This document shows, one piece after another, positions 1 to 7,819 of a stretch of DNA of 60,713 nt (its first letter is position 1; each line of letters starts with the position of its first letter). Made by a program: the position numbers and the translations under genes. The notes beneath the pieces were generated by a model that made no database searches, had not been told where the DNA came from, and saw only the letters and a program-made list of their open reading frames with translations. Origin of the DNA: Olsenella sp. GTDB lineage: Bacteria; Actinomycetota; Coriobacteriia; Coriobacteriales; Atopobiaceae. The stretch lies in contig JALCMG010000013.1 in assembly GCA_022648325.1 (NCBI GenBank), positions 1 to 60,713 of the forward strand, read 5' to 3'.

Positions 1-915
1 GCCGGTGACATCCTCTGAGACGAGCACCTCGGCCATCTTGAGCGCCAGCACTATGGAACGCTGCTGGCCCTGGGAGCCAAAGCTGCGGACATCTCTGTCA
101 TCGATGGCAAAGACCACGTCGTCGCGGTGGGGCCCCACCGTGGTTTGCTGGCGGCGAAGGTCATCCGGGCGCGCTTCCTCGATGCGCGCAAGGAAACGCT
201 CGGCAAGCTCCTCGCGCGAGAGCGCGAGAGGGTCGTCGCAGACGGTACTCTCGTAGGTGCAGGTGAGTGCCTCGCCATCAGCGATGCTCCCGTAGACGTC
301 CAGGATCTTCTCGCGCAGCCGCCCAAAGAGGCGCACACGAGCCTGGAGCAGGGTCGCGCCGCCCACGGCCACGGACGAGTCCCACGCGCACAGGAGCGGG
401 GGGTCGGGTCTCTCGTCCTTGAGCAGGCGGTTCCTCTGCTCGACAGCTCGGGTGTAGGCGGCGAGGAGCTTTGAGTAGCCCACGGCCGCCTGACAGCCAA
501 AGCCGTCCAGCTCCGCGCGGCGGAAGGACGCCCCGCGCTTCACGAGCGAGAGGTCGTCGGGGCAAAAGAGCACGCTCATGAGCGAGGAGGCCATGTCCGC
601 CGCCTGACAGTGCTTGCCGTTACGCGAGAACTGCCTACGCTGCGGGGTGATGTCGCAGGCAACATCCACCGCGCGCCCGTCGCCCGCAAGCCGCGCGCTG
701 ATGCGGGCGCGATCGAAGCCGGCAAGGATGAGCTGTGGCGGCGTGGGATGCCTAAACGACGCCCCCGCCGTGAGCATCTGCAGCGCCTCGACGGCGTTGG
801 TCTTGCCCACGGCGTTTCTCCCCACAAGGACCGTGGTTGTGGGCGAGAAGGACACCTCGCGGTCACGGAAGTTCCTGAACTGCTCGAGCCTAAGGCTCTC
901 TACGAGAAGGCCCAC
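1..915 (-). CDS. recF: DNA replication/repair protein RecF (partial, 3' end outside window)
   Basis: RecF is an SMC-like ATPase that binds gapped DNA and helps load RecA at stalled forks. Reading leftward from a GTG at 915 gives 305 uninterrupted codons. They start with GLLVESLRLEQFRNFRD, the conserved RecF beginning, followed by a Walker A loop GRNAVGKT at about residues 32-39. Later come the RecF-typical segments TVGPHRDD and FGSQGQQRS, the signature-type region. The reading frame runs off the window edge, so the C-terminal Walker B part is missing. The GTG lies one base beyond the dnaN stop, so recF is co-transcribed in the order dnaA-dnaN-recF. No ATG fits this start. Confidence 0.93.
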   Translation of the reverse strand, partial: MGLLVESLRLEQFRNFRDREVSFSPTTTVLVGRNAVGKTNAVEALQMLTAGASFRHPTPPQLILAGFDRARISARLAGDGRAVDVACDITPQRRQFSRNGKHCQAADMASSLMSVLFCPDDLSLVKRGASFRRAELDGFGCQAAVGYSKLLAAYTRAVEQRNRLLKDERPDPPLLCAWDSSVAVGGATLLQARVRLFGRLREKILDVYGSIADGEALTCTYESTVCDDPLALSREELAERFLARIEEARPDDLRRQQTTVGPHRDDVVFAIDDRDVRSFGSQGQQRSIVLALKMAEVLVSEDVTG

Positions 916-916
916 G

Positions 917-2014
917 CTACATCCGGACGGGCATCAGCATGTAGAGGTAGTTGACCTTGCCGTTGGTCTTGAAGATGCCGGGCTGCATGTTGCTCTGCAG
1001 CTCCAGGACCAGCTCCTTCTTGTCGGAGACGGCATTCACGCAGTCAAAGACGTAGTGGTAGTTGAGGGCGATGGAGAGGCTCTGCCCCTCGACCTCCACG
1101 GGCAAAAGCTCGGTCGACTCGCCCTGGTCGGGCGAGGAGGCCGAGAGGCGCATGACCTTGCCGTCCGCGTCGATGTCAAAGCGCACGGAGGCGTTGGAGA
1201 TGGCGACCACCGAGACGCGCTTGAGGGCGGCCGCGAAGGCCTCGACGTCTATGCGCACCGAGGTGTTGCAGCTCGAAGGCAGGAGCTGGCGGTAGTCGGG
1301 GAAGTTGCCCTCGATCTTGCTCGAGATGAAGGTCGTGTTGCCAAAGGTGAAGACCACCTGGCTGTCGGTGGTGCCAATGGAGATGTGCTCCTCGAGGTTG
1401 GGCATCGAGAGCACGTCGTGGAAGACGGGACCGGGCACGATGGTGCGGAACTCGCCCTCGCCGGTCTCGGCGGAGGCGTCGCAGACGGCCAGGCGGTAGG
1501 AGTCCGTGGCAACAAGGCGGATGGTGTTGTTGGCGGCGGTGAGAAGGATGCCCTGCAGGATGGGCCGCGTGGTCTCCTTGGAGGTCACCTTGTAGACCTT
1601 GTCGACCATGCCGGAGAGAAGCTCGCTCGGAAGCTCCGTGGCGTCCTCGAGGGAGTACTCGGGGAAGGCCGGCCAGTCGGCGGGATTCAGGGTGTTCAGG
1701 CGGAAGGAGGACTTCTCGCACGAGATGGAGATCGTGCGCTCGCCGCCGTCGAAGGTCACCGCGGCGTCGTCGAGCGTCTTCACGATACTCGTGAGCATCT
1801 TGCCCGATGCCACCGTCTCGCCGGCCTCCTCCACGTTTGCGGGGATGCGGTGGCGAATCGTGATAGTGAGGTTGTTGGTTTGAAACTCGAGGGTGCCCTC
1901 CTCGGCCTTGATGTAGATGCCCGAGAGCAAGGGAAGGGTTGAGTTGGTCCCCATGCCCTTGGCAACGACTGACAGTGCCTTGAGAAGTGAAGACTGACTT
2001 ACGGTGAACCTCAT
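917..2014 (-). CDS. dnaN: DNA polymerase III beta sliding clamp
   Basis: The 365-residue product has the length and three-domain character of the beta clamp, the ring that tethers DNA polymerase III to DNA. It begins MRFTVSQSSLLKALSVVAKG and ends with the classic C-terminus YLYMLMPVRM, where the Met-Pro-Val/Met-Arg tail helps form the partner-binding pocket. The internal ATDSYRLAV segment of the second domain is also present. It lies between dnaA (234-bp gap upstream) and recF (1-bp gap downstream). The gap upstream carries origin elements as well as the likely promoter. The start ATG is unambiguous. Confidence 0.97.
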   Translation of the reverse strand: MRFTVSQSSLLKALSVVAKGMGTNSTLPLLSGIYIKAEEGTLEFQTNNLTITIRHRIPANVEEAGETVASGKMLTSIVKTLDDAAVTFDGGERTISISCEKSSFRLNTLNPADWPAFPEYSLEDATELPSELLSGMVDKVYKVTSKETTRPILQGILLTAANNTIRLVATDSYRLAVCDASAETGEGEFRTIVPGPVFHDVLSMPNLEEHISIGTTDSQVVFTFGNTTFISSKIEGNFPDYRQLLPSSCNTSVRIDVEAFAAALKRVSVVAISNASVRFDIDADGKVMRLSASSPDQGESTELLPVEVEGQSLSIALNYHYVFDCVNAVSDKKELVLELQSNMQPGIFKTNGKVNYLYMLMPVRM

Positions 2015-2248
2015 GGCTGCCCTCTCTTATCTATTAGTTCTTTATCTATATATAAAAGCAATAGTAGTAATAAGGCCTGTCTAAAAGTTGAGAACTCGCA
2101 AACTTGCTGGTAGATGCTATAACAAATCTTTTGGTACGTCTTCTTGGAACCTGTATTTCTCGACGGTCGAAGGCGTGTCGAGAACTCTCTCAACATTGCA
2201 TCCCCACTTTTCGAGGGTTTTCTTACGCCTTTCTCCCACCTTTTTGAC
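2015..2248. other. dnaA-dnaN intergenic origin element: trio-like unwinding region and DnaA-box-like sites
   Basis: Read along the dnaA/dnaN strand, this gap contains DnaA-box-like sites (2086-2094 AGTTGAGAA on the + strand, 2187-2195 CTCTCAACA, and weaker ones at 2177-2185 and 2208-2216). Next come a short GC-rich patch (2074-2078), the triplets TTA TTA CTA CTA TTG CTT TTA (2073 to 2053), and an AT-rich stretch with TATATA. The complementary strand read 3' to 5' gives AAT-AAT-GAT-GAT-AAC-GAA-AAT, and six of the seven fit the DnaA-trio consensus [G/A]A[T/A]. This order (boxes, GC patch, trios, AT tract, then dnaN) matches the basal unwinding system described for Bacillus subtilis. That it is the unwinding site here is inference. 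Confidence 0.6.
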
Positions 2249-3811
2249 CTACGTGTTCTCGGTGATGTTGTCGCGGATCTGCACCAGGCGGTCGTGGTAG
2301 ATCTTGTCCTCCTTGCGCTTCTTGTCCACCACTCGGATGCTGTTGAGCATCGTGGCATGGCTTCTGCCACCAAAGTGCTCGCCAATCTCGGCATAGGTGG
2401 CGTCACAGAGCTCTTTCGAGAGCCACACGGCAACGTGACGCGCATTCATGATGTCCTTGTTGCGCTTCTCGCCTACAAGGTCCGAGTGCGAGATGTCAAA
2501 GTACTGCTCGACGGCGCGTTGGATTTCCTCGATCTTGTACTGCTTCTCGCCGTTTGGCCACGACTCTTTGGCTAGGCGGTTGATGTCCTCGTGCGTGACC
2601 CCCTCCCCGCGCTGCTCGCGATGTGTCTCGGCGATGAGGCAGCGCTGGCAGAACCCCTCGATTACGCGGATGTTGGTACCCGCTCGCTCGGCCATGTAGC
2701 GAATGTTATCCTCGGAGATGGTGCCCGTGATGGCAAGCCCTACGTGCCCCTCGGTTGCGTCCTCGCGCATGCGCTTGCAGAAGGTGGTGATGAGGCGCAG
2801 CTTGAGTTCGTAGTTTGGCACCTGGATTGACGTAGAGAAGCCCGAGTCCAAGCGACTTGTCACACGCTCGTCGAATGCCGCCTCGGTGCCCAGCTGTGAG
2901 GGTGAGCGGTCTGCCGCCAGCACGATTTGCTTGCCCGCGCTGGTGAGGTGGTTGAAGGCGTCGAAGAAGAAGTCGATGGTGCCTGCCTTGCCGGCGAGCT
3001 TCTGAATGTCGTCGATGATAAGGACATCGATGTCGTAGTAGTGGTCGCGCAGGATGTCCGGCGCGGACCTCTCGCGGTGCGACATGGCCGTGGTGTAGTC
3101 GGTGATGAAGGACGAGCCGTCCTTGTACACGCAGACGCGGGTTGGGTCGTTCGCCGAGATGTAGTTCTGGATGGCGCGCAGCAGGTGTGTCTTGCCCAGT
3201 CCGCTCTTGCCATAGATGAAGAGGGGGTTGTAGGTGCGGTTTTCGCCGTTTGACACCTGGAGTGCCGCCTGGTAGGCAAAGGTGTTCTCGTCGCCTACGA
3301 CAAAGCGGTCGAAGGTGAGTTTGGAGTCCATCTCGGAGATGTCACCCACCAGGGGGTTTGCCGCGCGCCGCTCGTGTCCGGCCGCCTCCCGCGTGGCGTT
3401 CTCGTCGAGCCATGCGTCCTCTGGGTTTCGCGGCTGTGATGCGGCCGCCGGTGCTGGGGTTGGCGATGCCGTCTGCGGCGACGGTGCGATCCATCTGCGC
3501 GCTTCCTCGGGCGTTACTGCCGAGTTTGGGGCGAGAGGGGCCGCGTCTGGGTCCTGTACAAACGCGATGTCGAGCGTGGTTGGCTCGAAGGCCGCCTCGG
3601 TGAGGCACTCGTTGATGACGCCAAGGTTCTTCGAGAGGCGGTTCTTCACCGTGCGGCTGTGCGTCTCTACGTATAGTACACCCGAACCAAGCGACGTTGG
3701 CTCGCAGCTGCGCAGCATGGCCATGACCGAGCCAGGCAGGTGACGCTTGCTCACCAGGTCGAACATGTCCTGCCACAGTGCCTCGGTGTCTGAGCCAATC
3801 TCTGGTTCCAT
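2249..3811 (-). CDS. dnaA: Chromosomal replication initiator protein DnaA
   Basis: DnaA is the AAA+ initiator that binds oriC and melts the origin. The 520-residue protein has an N-terminal domain I (about 1-85), a Pro/Ala-rich linker (about 90-150), Walker A GKSGLGKT at 201-208, Walker B VLIIDDIQ at 263-270, and a C-terminal DNA-binding domain. The C-terminal domain is unusual. The recognition-helix signature, GGRDHTTV in most bacteria, reads GGRSHATM at 481-488, and the basic/Pro-Arg-Gln signature before it reads KDIMNARHVAVW. Residues that normally contact DnaA-box bases are therefore changed. Its promoter region contains a box-like site overlapping the promoter spacer, which suggests autorepression. 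Confidence 0.97.
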   Translation of the reverse strand: MEPEIGSDTEALWQDMFDLVSKRHLPGSVMAMLRSCEPTSLGSGVLYVETHSRTVKNRLSKNLGVINECLTEAAFEPTTLDIAFVQDPDAAPLAPNSAVTPEEARRWIAPSPQTASPTPAPAAASQPRNPEDAWLDENATREAAGHERRAANPLVGDISEMDSKLTFDRFVVGDENTFAYQAALQVSNGENRTYNPLFIYGKSGLGKTHLLRAIQNYISANDPTRVCVYKDGSSFITDYTTAMSHRERSAPDILRDHYYDIDVLIIDDIQKLAGKAGTIDFFFDAFNHLTSAGKQIVLAADRSPSQLGTEAAFDERVTSRLDSGFSTSIQVPNYELKLRLITTFCKRMREDATEGHVGLAITGTISEDNIRYMAERAGTNIRVIEGFCQRCLIAETHREQRGEGVTHEDINRLAKESWPNGEKQYKIEEIQRAVEQYFDISHSDLVGEKRNKDIMNARHVAVWLSKELCDATYAEIGEHFGGRSHATMLNSIRVVDKKRKEDKIYHDRLVQIRDNITENT

Positions 3812-3976
3812 GCCTGCGTGTTCCTCTCGGCGTTCATAGGCGCGTATGTCATCCGTCTCTCGTGCGAGAAACCATTATAAGGAAATTGTTGAAAACTCTA
3901 CCCTATGAACCCCACAAGCGTCGAGAACCACGAGAAATGTTGAAAACTTTGGCTTAGGACTATTGAGAAGGACTGT
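3812..3976. promoter_or_regulatory. dnaA promoter region with two DnaA-box-like sites
   Basis: On the minus strand a perfect -10 TATAAT lies at 3874-3879, about 63 bp before the dnaA start; no strong -35 is visible (weak TAGAGT-like). TGTTGAAAACT occurs twice exactly, at 3887-3897 and 3938-3948, 51 bp apart. The first copy covers the promoter spacer. GTCGAGAAC at 3920-3928 and TATTGAGAAG near 3961 are weaker relatives. No canonical TTATCCACA box is visible. Binding by DnaA and autoregulation are inferred. Confidence 0.55.
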
Positions 3977-5086
3977 CTACACGAAGTTCTGCCCCAGTTG
4001 CGTGAGGTAGTACTTCTGACCCGCCTTCTTGAGAATGCCCATCTGTACCAGGCTGGCAAGCTCGCGCGACCAGGTGGGAGCGGACCTGCCGTAGGCCCTC
4101 ACGAGTTCTGTGGGCCCAACCATCTCGTGCGCCGAGAGGTACTCGAGTATGGCCTGCGAGCGGTCCGAGAGGTTGATGCGACCAAGCTCGGCGACCCACG
4201 CCGGTGGTTGCTGCTCGGGCGCGGGCGCAGGTGCAGGCGTCGAGACAGGCGCCGCGACCGGCGTCGGCGCAGGAGCCTGCTGCTGGTAGGTGGGTTGCTG
4301 GTAGTCCTGCTGCGGGTAGAAGCCCTGCTGGATTTGGGGCTGTGTCGGCTGGTAGTACTGCTGGTGGCCCGGCATGAAGGGCTGTTGATAGACTCCTGGC
4401 ATCTGCTGAGTGGGATATTGACTCTGCCCATAGGGCTGTGACATCTGGGGCTGCGGTGCCTGTGACGTTGCCGCCGCAGGTTTGCCTGGTGCCGCACACC
4501 TCTCGGCATCCTCCTTTGGCCTGGTTGAAATCGTCACAACCGTCCCGCCGGAGATGTTGTCCTCTATGGTGAGGCTGCCGCCCTTGTCGGTCATGTACTG
4601 CTGCACGTACGGAAGACCCGACCCCACGCCGCGGATGTAGTGCTTCATCTCCTCGGTTGCCGAGGTTGTGCCGTACTCCATGGCTAGGTCCTTCTCCTGG
4701 ATGCCAGGACCCTGGTCAGAGAAACGCAGTGTGTTACCGTCGTCGAGAATCGTGATGGTTGGTGCTATGAAGTAGGCGTGGATGAAGTTCTCGACAATCT
4801 CGCGAATCACGGTGAAGGGAATCTGACTTCCCTGCTCGTGTGCCAGACGGTTGACGGTTGCTGTGATCTCCTCTAGGTAGCTGCGGATGTCCGTGGGCTC
4901 GATGACCACCACGCGTGGCGCAGCCGCCGCGTCATCGTAGATGGCTATGCGCGCGGGATAGCGCACGGCTCCATGCTCACCCAGGGTGGCATTGCTGCCA
5001 CCCTGGGAGCTCTCCGGAGACTTCTCATTCCCCTTGCCCGCATCCTGGGGCATGTTGTCGATGAACGGATAGAACGCGTGGTCCAT
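3977..5086 (-). CDS. GHKL-type ATPase with C-terminal winged helix, located inside oriC
   Basis: I cannot name this 369-residue protein. Residues about 65-190 form a histidine-kinase-like (GHKL) ATP-binding domain with N box REIVENFIHA (95-104), G1 box DQGPGI (124-129) and G2 box GVGSGLP (153-159). There is no phospho-acceptor His domain, no HAMP domain and no membrane segment, so it resembles soluble SpoIIAB/RsbW-type ATPases more than a sensor kinase. A Gln/Pro/Tyr-rich low-complexity linker (about 200-297) joins it to a C-terminal winged-helix-like domain (about 303-366) ending in KKAGQKYYLTQLGQNFV. It sits between dnaA and rpmH with box-like repeats on both sides. A role in origin control or transcription is inference only. 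Confidence 0.85.
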   Translation of the reverse strand: MDHAFYPFIDNMPQDAGKGNEKSPESSQGGSNATLGEHGAVRYPARIAIYDDAAAAPRVVVIEPTDIRSYLEEITATVNRLAHEQGSQIPFTVIREIVENFIHAYFIAPTITILDDGNTLRFSDQGPGIQEKDLAMEYGTTSATEEMKHYIRGVGSGLPYVQQYMTDKGGSLTIEDNISGGTVVTISTRPKEDAERCAAPGKPAAATSQAPQPQMSQPYGQSQYPTQQMPGVYQQPFMPGHQQYYQPTQPQIQQGFYPQQDYQQPTYQQQAPAPTPVAAPVSTPAPAPAPEQQPPAWVAELGRINLSDRSQAILEYLSAHEMVGPTELVRAYGRSAPTWSRELASLVQMGILKKAGQKYYLTQLGQNFV

Positions 5087-5330
5087 CCCGCTTTACCTCT
5101 TGATTCTTTTCATCAGCTCAGACTTTTCAACCTCGTTTGAACCTTGGATGAAAACTTTCACTCGGTTTTCTATGTGAACGAAAATTTTCAACAAAGGATG
5201 AAACGTGGTTGATAACTGGGTCTAAACGTGAAATACCGGTTGTAAAATCATAGCATCAGGAAGAAAGTTGTCATTGGCTTGGATGGCTCTTTTCGATCCA
5301 TGGAAGTTTTCTTGCACCCTATGGTGTTAA
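5087..5330. other. oriC-side intergenic cluster of DnaA-box-like sequences
   Basis: The 393-bp gap between the GHKL gene and rpmH starts with repeated variants of one motif. These are GACTTTTCAACC (5121-5132), GGATGAAAACT (from about 5147), AATTTTCAACAAA (from about 5183), GGATGAAACG and GGTTGATAAC. The consensus TGTTGAAAA/TTTTCAACA differs from the classical box TTATCCACA mainly at positions 3 and 6. The segment is AT-richer than neighbouring genes and free of ORFs. I interpret it as an origin part; the remainder, up to 5400, shows nothing else I recognise. Confidence 0.55.
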
Positions 5331-5400
5331 GGAAATCCAACACTCAGGGCCTTAACATGACGAAGTTAGCCCAGAAACCGTGCAGTTATTCTGCATTAAA

Positions 5401-5430
5401 TTGACATCTCGACGGGGAGACCCTTACAAT
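5401..5430 (+). promoter_or_regulatory. rpmH operon promoter
   Basis: A consensus -35 TTGACA (5401-5406) is followed, after an 18-bp spacer, by a near-consensus -10 TACAAT (5425-5430). This gives an expected transcript start near 5437 and a leader of about 43 nt before rpmH. It is the strongest sigma-70-like promoter I can see in the window, as expected for a ribosomal protein gene. Confidence 0.75.
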
Positions 5431-5479
5431 CTTTGGGCTTAGCGCTCAAGACATTAGACCCGTATGGGAGGAATACATC

Positions 5480-5614
5480 ATGAAGCGTACGTATCAGCCC
5501 AATAAGCGTAAGCGCGCCAAGACCCACGGCTTCCGCGCCCGTATGGCCACCAAGGGTGGCCGTAAAGTTCTCGCACGTCGTCGTGCCAAGGGCCGCAAGC
5601 GGCTCACCGTCTAA
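5480..5614 (+). CDS. rpmH: 50S ribosomal protein L34
   Basis: The 44-residue, extremely basic product begins [19 protein letters not shown] and ends with the run [10 protein letters not shown]. That matches the near-invariant L34 family in length and motif. L34 is a small structural protein of the large ribosomal subunit. A GGAGG ribosome-binding site lies just upstream (5467-5472), behind a strong promoter. rnpA follows 9 bp later, the standard bacterial arrangement next to oriC. Confidence 0.97.
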   Translation: MKRTYQPNKRKRAKTHGFRARMATKGGRKVLARRRAKGRKRLTV

Positions 5615-5623
5615 CACCGCATC

Positions 5624-5953
5624 ATGGAGACCATCAAATCGCGTGCCGAATTTGAGAGGGTCTTCTCGCGCGGGAAGCGCTACAACGACGCATTACTGCG
5701 CATTCGAGTGGCGCCAACGAGCGAAGGCAACCTGCCGAAGGTCGCCTTCGTTGCGCCAAAAAGGCTTGGAGACGCCGTCTACAGAAATAGGTGCAAGCGC
5801 GTCCTGCGAGAGGCAGCACGCGCTTGTTCGCTACCGCGTGACGGCTACGACGTAATCCTCTTCTCGACCGACAAGACCCATGACAGCTCTCCCGAGCGCG
5901 TGGCGACGTCCCTTGAGAGGTTGCTCGAGAGGGCCGGTGTGGTGCGTGGCTGA
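5624..5953 (+). CDS. rnpA: Ribonuclease P protein component
   Basis: The 109-residue basic protein is the protein subunit of RNase P, which matures the 5' ends of tRNAs together with a catalytic RNA. It starts [20 protein letters not shown] and contains the family signature around [14 protein letters not shown] (the RNR motif that binds the RNA). The length is normal. It sits between rpmH and yidD and its last codons overlap the yidD start. The P RNA gene itself is not in this window. Confidence 0.95.
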   Translation: METIKSRAEFERVFSRGKRYNDALLRIRVAPTSEGNLPKVAFVAPKRLGDAVYRNRCKRVLREAARACSLPRDGYDVILFSTDKTHDSSPERVATSLERLLERAGVVRG

Positions 5954-6182
5954 ATCCAAGGGGGAGTCTGCGCTCTCGCGTGCAGCTACGAGGGCCATTA
6001 GGTTCTATCAACGTCGCATCTCGCCCTTGTTCCTTCCACACTGCATCTATACGCCAACCTGCTCGGAGTACGCTCGACAGGCCATAGCCAAGTACGGTCT
6101 GGCGAAGGGCGGGTGGCTCGCCGTGAAGCGCATCTTGCGGTGTCATCCCTTCCACGCCGGTGGATACGACCCCGTTCCCTAA
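5946..6182 (+). CDS. yidD: Membrane protein insertion efficiency factor YidD
   Basis: The small protein carries the YidD core [12 protein letters not shown], the Cys-containing [11 protein letters not shown] segment and the ending [13 protein letters not shown], all typical of the family. YidD is thought to help YidC-dependent insertion of membrane proteins. I chose the GTG at 5946, which overlaps the rnpA stop by 8 bp and gives 78 residues, the usual size. The longer reading frame from 5880 lies almost entirely inside rnpA and adds no conserved residues. Confidence 0.9.
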   Translation: MAESKGESALSRAATRAIRFYQRRISPLFLPHCIYTPTCSEYARQAIAKYGLAKGGWLAVKRILRCHPFHAGGYDPVP

Positions 6183-6209
6183 CGGTCTGGGGACACACAC
6201 GGAGGAACC

Positions 6210-6974
6210 ATGTGGGATTGGATTATTAATTTTTTTGCCGCCGTACTCGCGGGCATTGAGGGATTTTGCGGGGACTGGGGCCTCGCAATCATCATCCTCA
6301 CCGCCATCATTCGCTTGCTCATCATGCCGTTGATGAACAAGCAGGTTGAGTCTTCCGCACGCATGCAGGCGGCGCAGCCCAAGATTCAGGAGCTACAGAC
6401 CAAGTACGCCGACGACCCCGAGCGCCAGGCCCAGGAGATGCAGAAGCTCTACTCTGACATGCACTTCAACCCTGTCATGGGTTGCCTGCCTGTGCTGCTC
6501 CAGGCGCCCGTCTTCTTTGCGCTGTTCACGGTGGCCCGCGACCGCATTCCATCTGATGCAAGCTTCTATGGCGTTATCCCTTCGCTTGCCGGCTCTGCAG
6601 GTGGCATGCTCAGCTCCGACGGCTGGGGTCCTGCCGCCATCTACATCTTCTTTGTTGTCCTTTTCGGCGTTCTTACGTTCCTGCAGATGGCCATTAACTC
6701 TGGACAGGTCTCTGAGGACCAGCGCAAGCAGCAGCTAGGTATGGGTGCTATCATGGCCGTTATAATGGCTTGGTTTAGCTGGAACATTCCTGCTGGCGCT
6801 GTTCTCTACTACAATACCTCCGCACTTTGGGGCATCCTTCAGCAGTACTTTGTGACGCGCAAGGTCATGGAGAAGGCTAAGGCAGAGGCCGAGCAGAGCA
6901 TGCAGGGCCAGGCGTCGGTCTCTGTTGATGTGGTGCGCAAGGAGAAGAGGCCTCGTCCGCACAAGAAGAGCTAG
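6210..6974 (+). CDS. yidC: Membrane protein insertase YidC/Oxa1
   Basis: YidC inserts and folds inner-membrane proteins alone or with SecYEG. This 254-residue form is the short Gram-positive/actinobacterial type without the large periplasmic domain of E. coli. The first conserved transmembrane helix carries the functional arginine (R35, in LTAIIRLLIMPL). A cytoplasmic helical loop rich in charged residues (about 45-85) follows, then MGCLPVLLQAPVFFALF and further hydrophobic helices to about residue 220. The tail is basic (KEKRPRPHKKS), as expected for ribosome contact. An AGGA-type ribosome-binding site precedes the ATG (GGAGGAACC). Confidence 0.95.
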   Translation: MWDWIINFFAAVLAGIEGFCGDWGLAIIILTAIIRLLIMPLMNKQVESSARMQAAQPKIQELQTKYADDPERQAQEMQKLYSDMHFNPVMGCLPVLLQAPVFFALFTVARDRIPSDASFYGVIPSLAGSAGGMLSSDGWGPAAIYIFFVVLFGVLTFLQMAINSGQVSEDQRKQQLGMGAIMAVIMAWFSWNIPAGAVLYYNTSALWGILQQYFVTRKVMEKAKAEAEQSMQGQASVSVDVVRKEKRPRPHKKS

Positions 6975-7076
6975 CATCTGAGATTTAGATACTCATTTCT
7001 GTAAGTTATAGTGCTGCAATATACAATATTTCTAATATTTAATGATATTAATACCTACCTGTCTAGGAGGTTTGTG

Positions 7077-7679
7077 ATGGAGGAAGGAACCCTCGACGAG
7101 GTTGTTGAGTCTGAGGTCGTTGTCTCGGATGATAACGATGCTCCAGCCGGTGCCGCTGACGAATTCGCGCAGATTCGTGAGCATTACGAGGCTGGCATTG
7201 CACTGACCGACGACGAGACTGATCGTATTGCCGACGTGGCCGTTGAGTACTTGCGTGGCATCCTCAACCTGTTTGGGGAGACACACTCCTCTATCGACGA
7301 GTATGACGGTGAGGAGGGCGAGCTGATTCTTGACGTAAGTGGCGGCGACCTTGCTGTTCTCATCGGACGTCATGGGCGCACGCTCGAGGCCCTTCAGACG
7401 GTTATCTCCACGCTTCTGAGCAGCCGGCTCAAGTTCTACTATCCCATTGTCGTTGACATTGAAAGCTACCGTAGCCGTGCCAAGAAGAAGATCGAGCAGA
7501 TGGCTCTCAATGCTGCCTCTCGGGCAAAGAGCCATGGCTCGAGCGTGAAGCTCGCCCCTATGAATGCGTATGATCGCCGACTCGTTCACCTTGCGCTTAG
7601 GGACGACTCCGAGGTCACTACTCACTCCGAGGGTGAGGATCCTGACCGGCGTGTTGTGGTTACACCGGTTAAGCTCTAG
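7077..7679 (+). CDS. khpB: RNA-binding protein KhpB/Jag (KH-R3H)
   Basis: The 200-residue protein has an acidic N-terminus, a KH domain with the GxxG-like loop LIGRHGRTLEALQ near residue 100, and a C-terminal R3H domain (NAYDRRLVHLALRDD) followed by the GEDPDRRVVVTP ending typical of Jag/SpoIIIJ-associated proteins. These RNA-binding proteins act with KhpA on transcripts of division and cell-wall genes. The start ATG at 7077 has an AGGAGG site 6 bp upstream; codons before it are AT-rich and not conserved. It follows yidC, as usual, and is closed by a hairpin terminator. Confidence 0.93.
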   Translation: MEEGTLDEVVESEVVVSDDNDAPAGAADEFAQIREHYEAGIALTDDETDRIADVAVEYLRGILNLFGETHSSIDEYDGEEGELILDVSGGDLAVLIGRHGRTLEALQTVISTLLSSRLKFYYPIVVDIESYRSRAKKKIEQMALNAASRAKSHGSSVKLAPMNAYDRRLVHLALRDDSEVTTHSEGEDPDRRVVVTPVKL

Positions 7680-7714
7680 CTTCTCCTTGAGCTGGTCTAT
7701 TTGCGCTACAGTCT

Positions 7715-7746
7715 GAGAGGGTGACGTTTGTTACCCTCTCTTTTTT
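7715..7746 (+). terminator. Rho-independent terminator after khpB
   Basis: An 11-bp stem GAGAGGGTGAC / GTTACCCTCTC (one G-T pair) with a 4-base loop is followed directly by TTTTTT. It ends the rpmH-rnpA-yidD-yidC-khpB transcript. Confidence 0.9.
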
Positions 7747-7819
7747 GCCAATTTCTTTTGACTCAAAAGATTTTGGCAGCTGACATCTTAATGGCTCCAT
7801 TACCACCTTGGGAGAGGCA

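Noticed and set aside
614..1942. 442-codon plus-strand frame opposite dnaN
   Set aside because: It is the antisense shadow of dnaN, a certain gene; its product is a Val/Asp/Gly-rich sequence without family motifs.
5880..5945. Longer yidD start at 5880
   Set aside because: The extra 22 codons lie within rnpA and contain no conserved residues; GTG 5946 gives the normal length.
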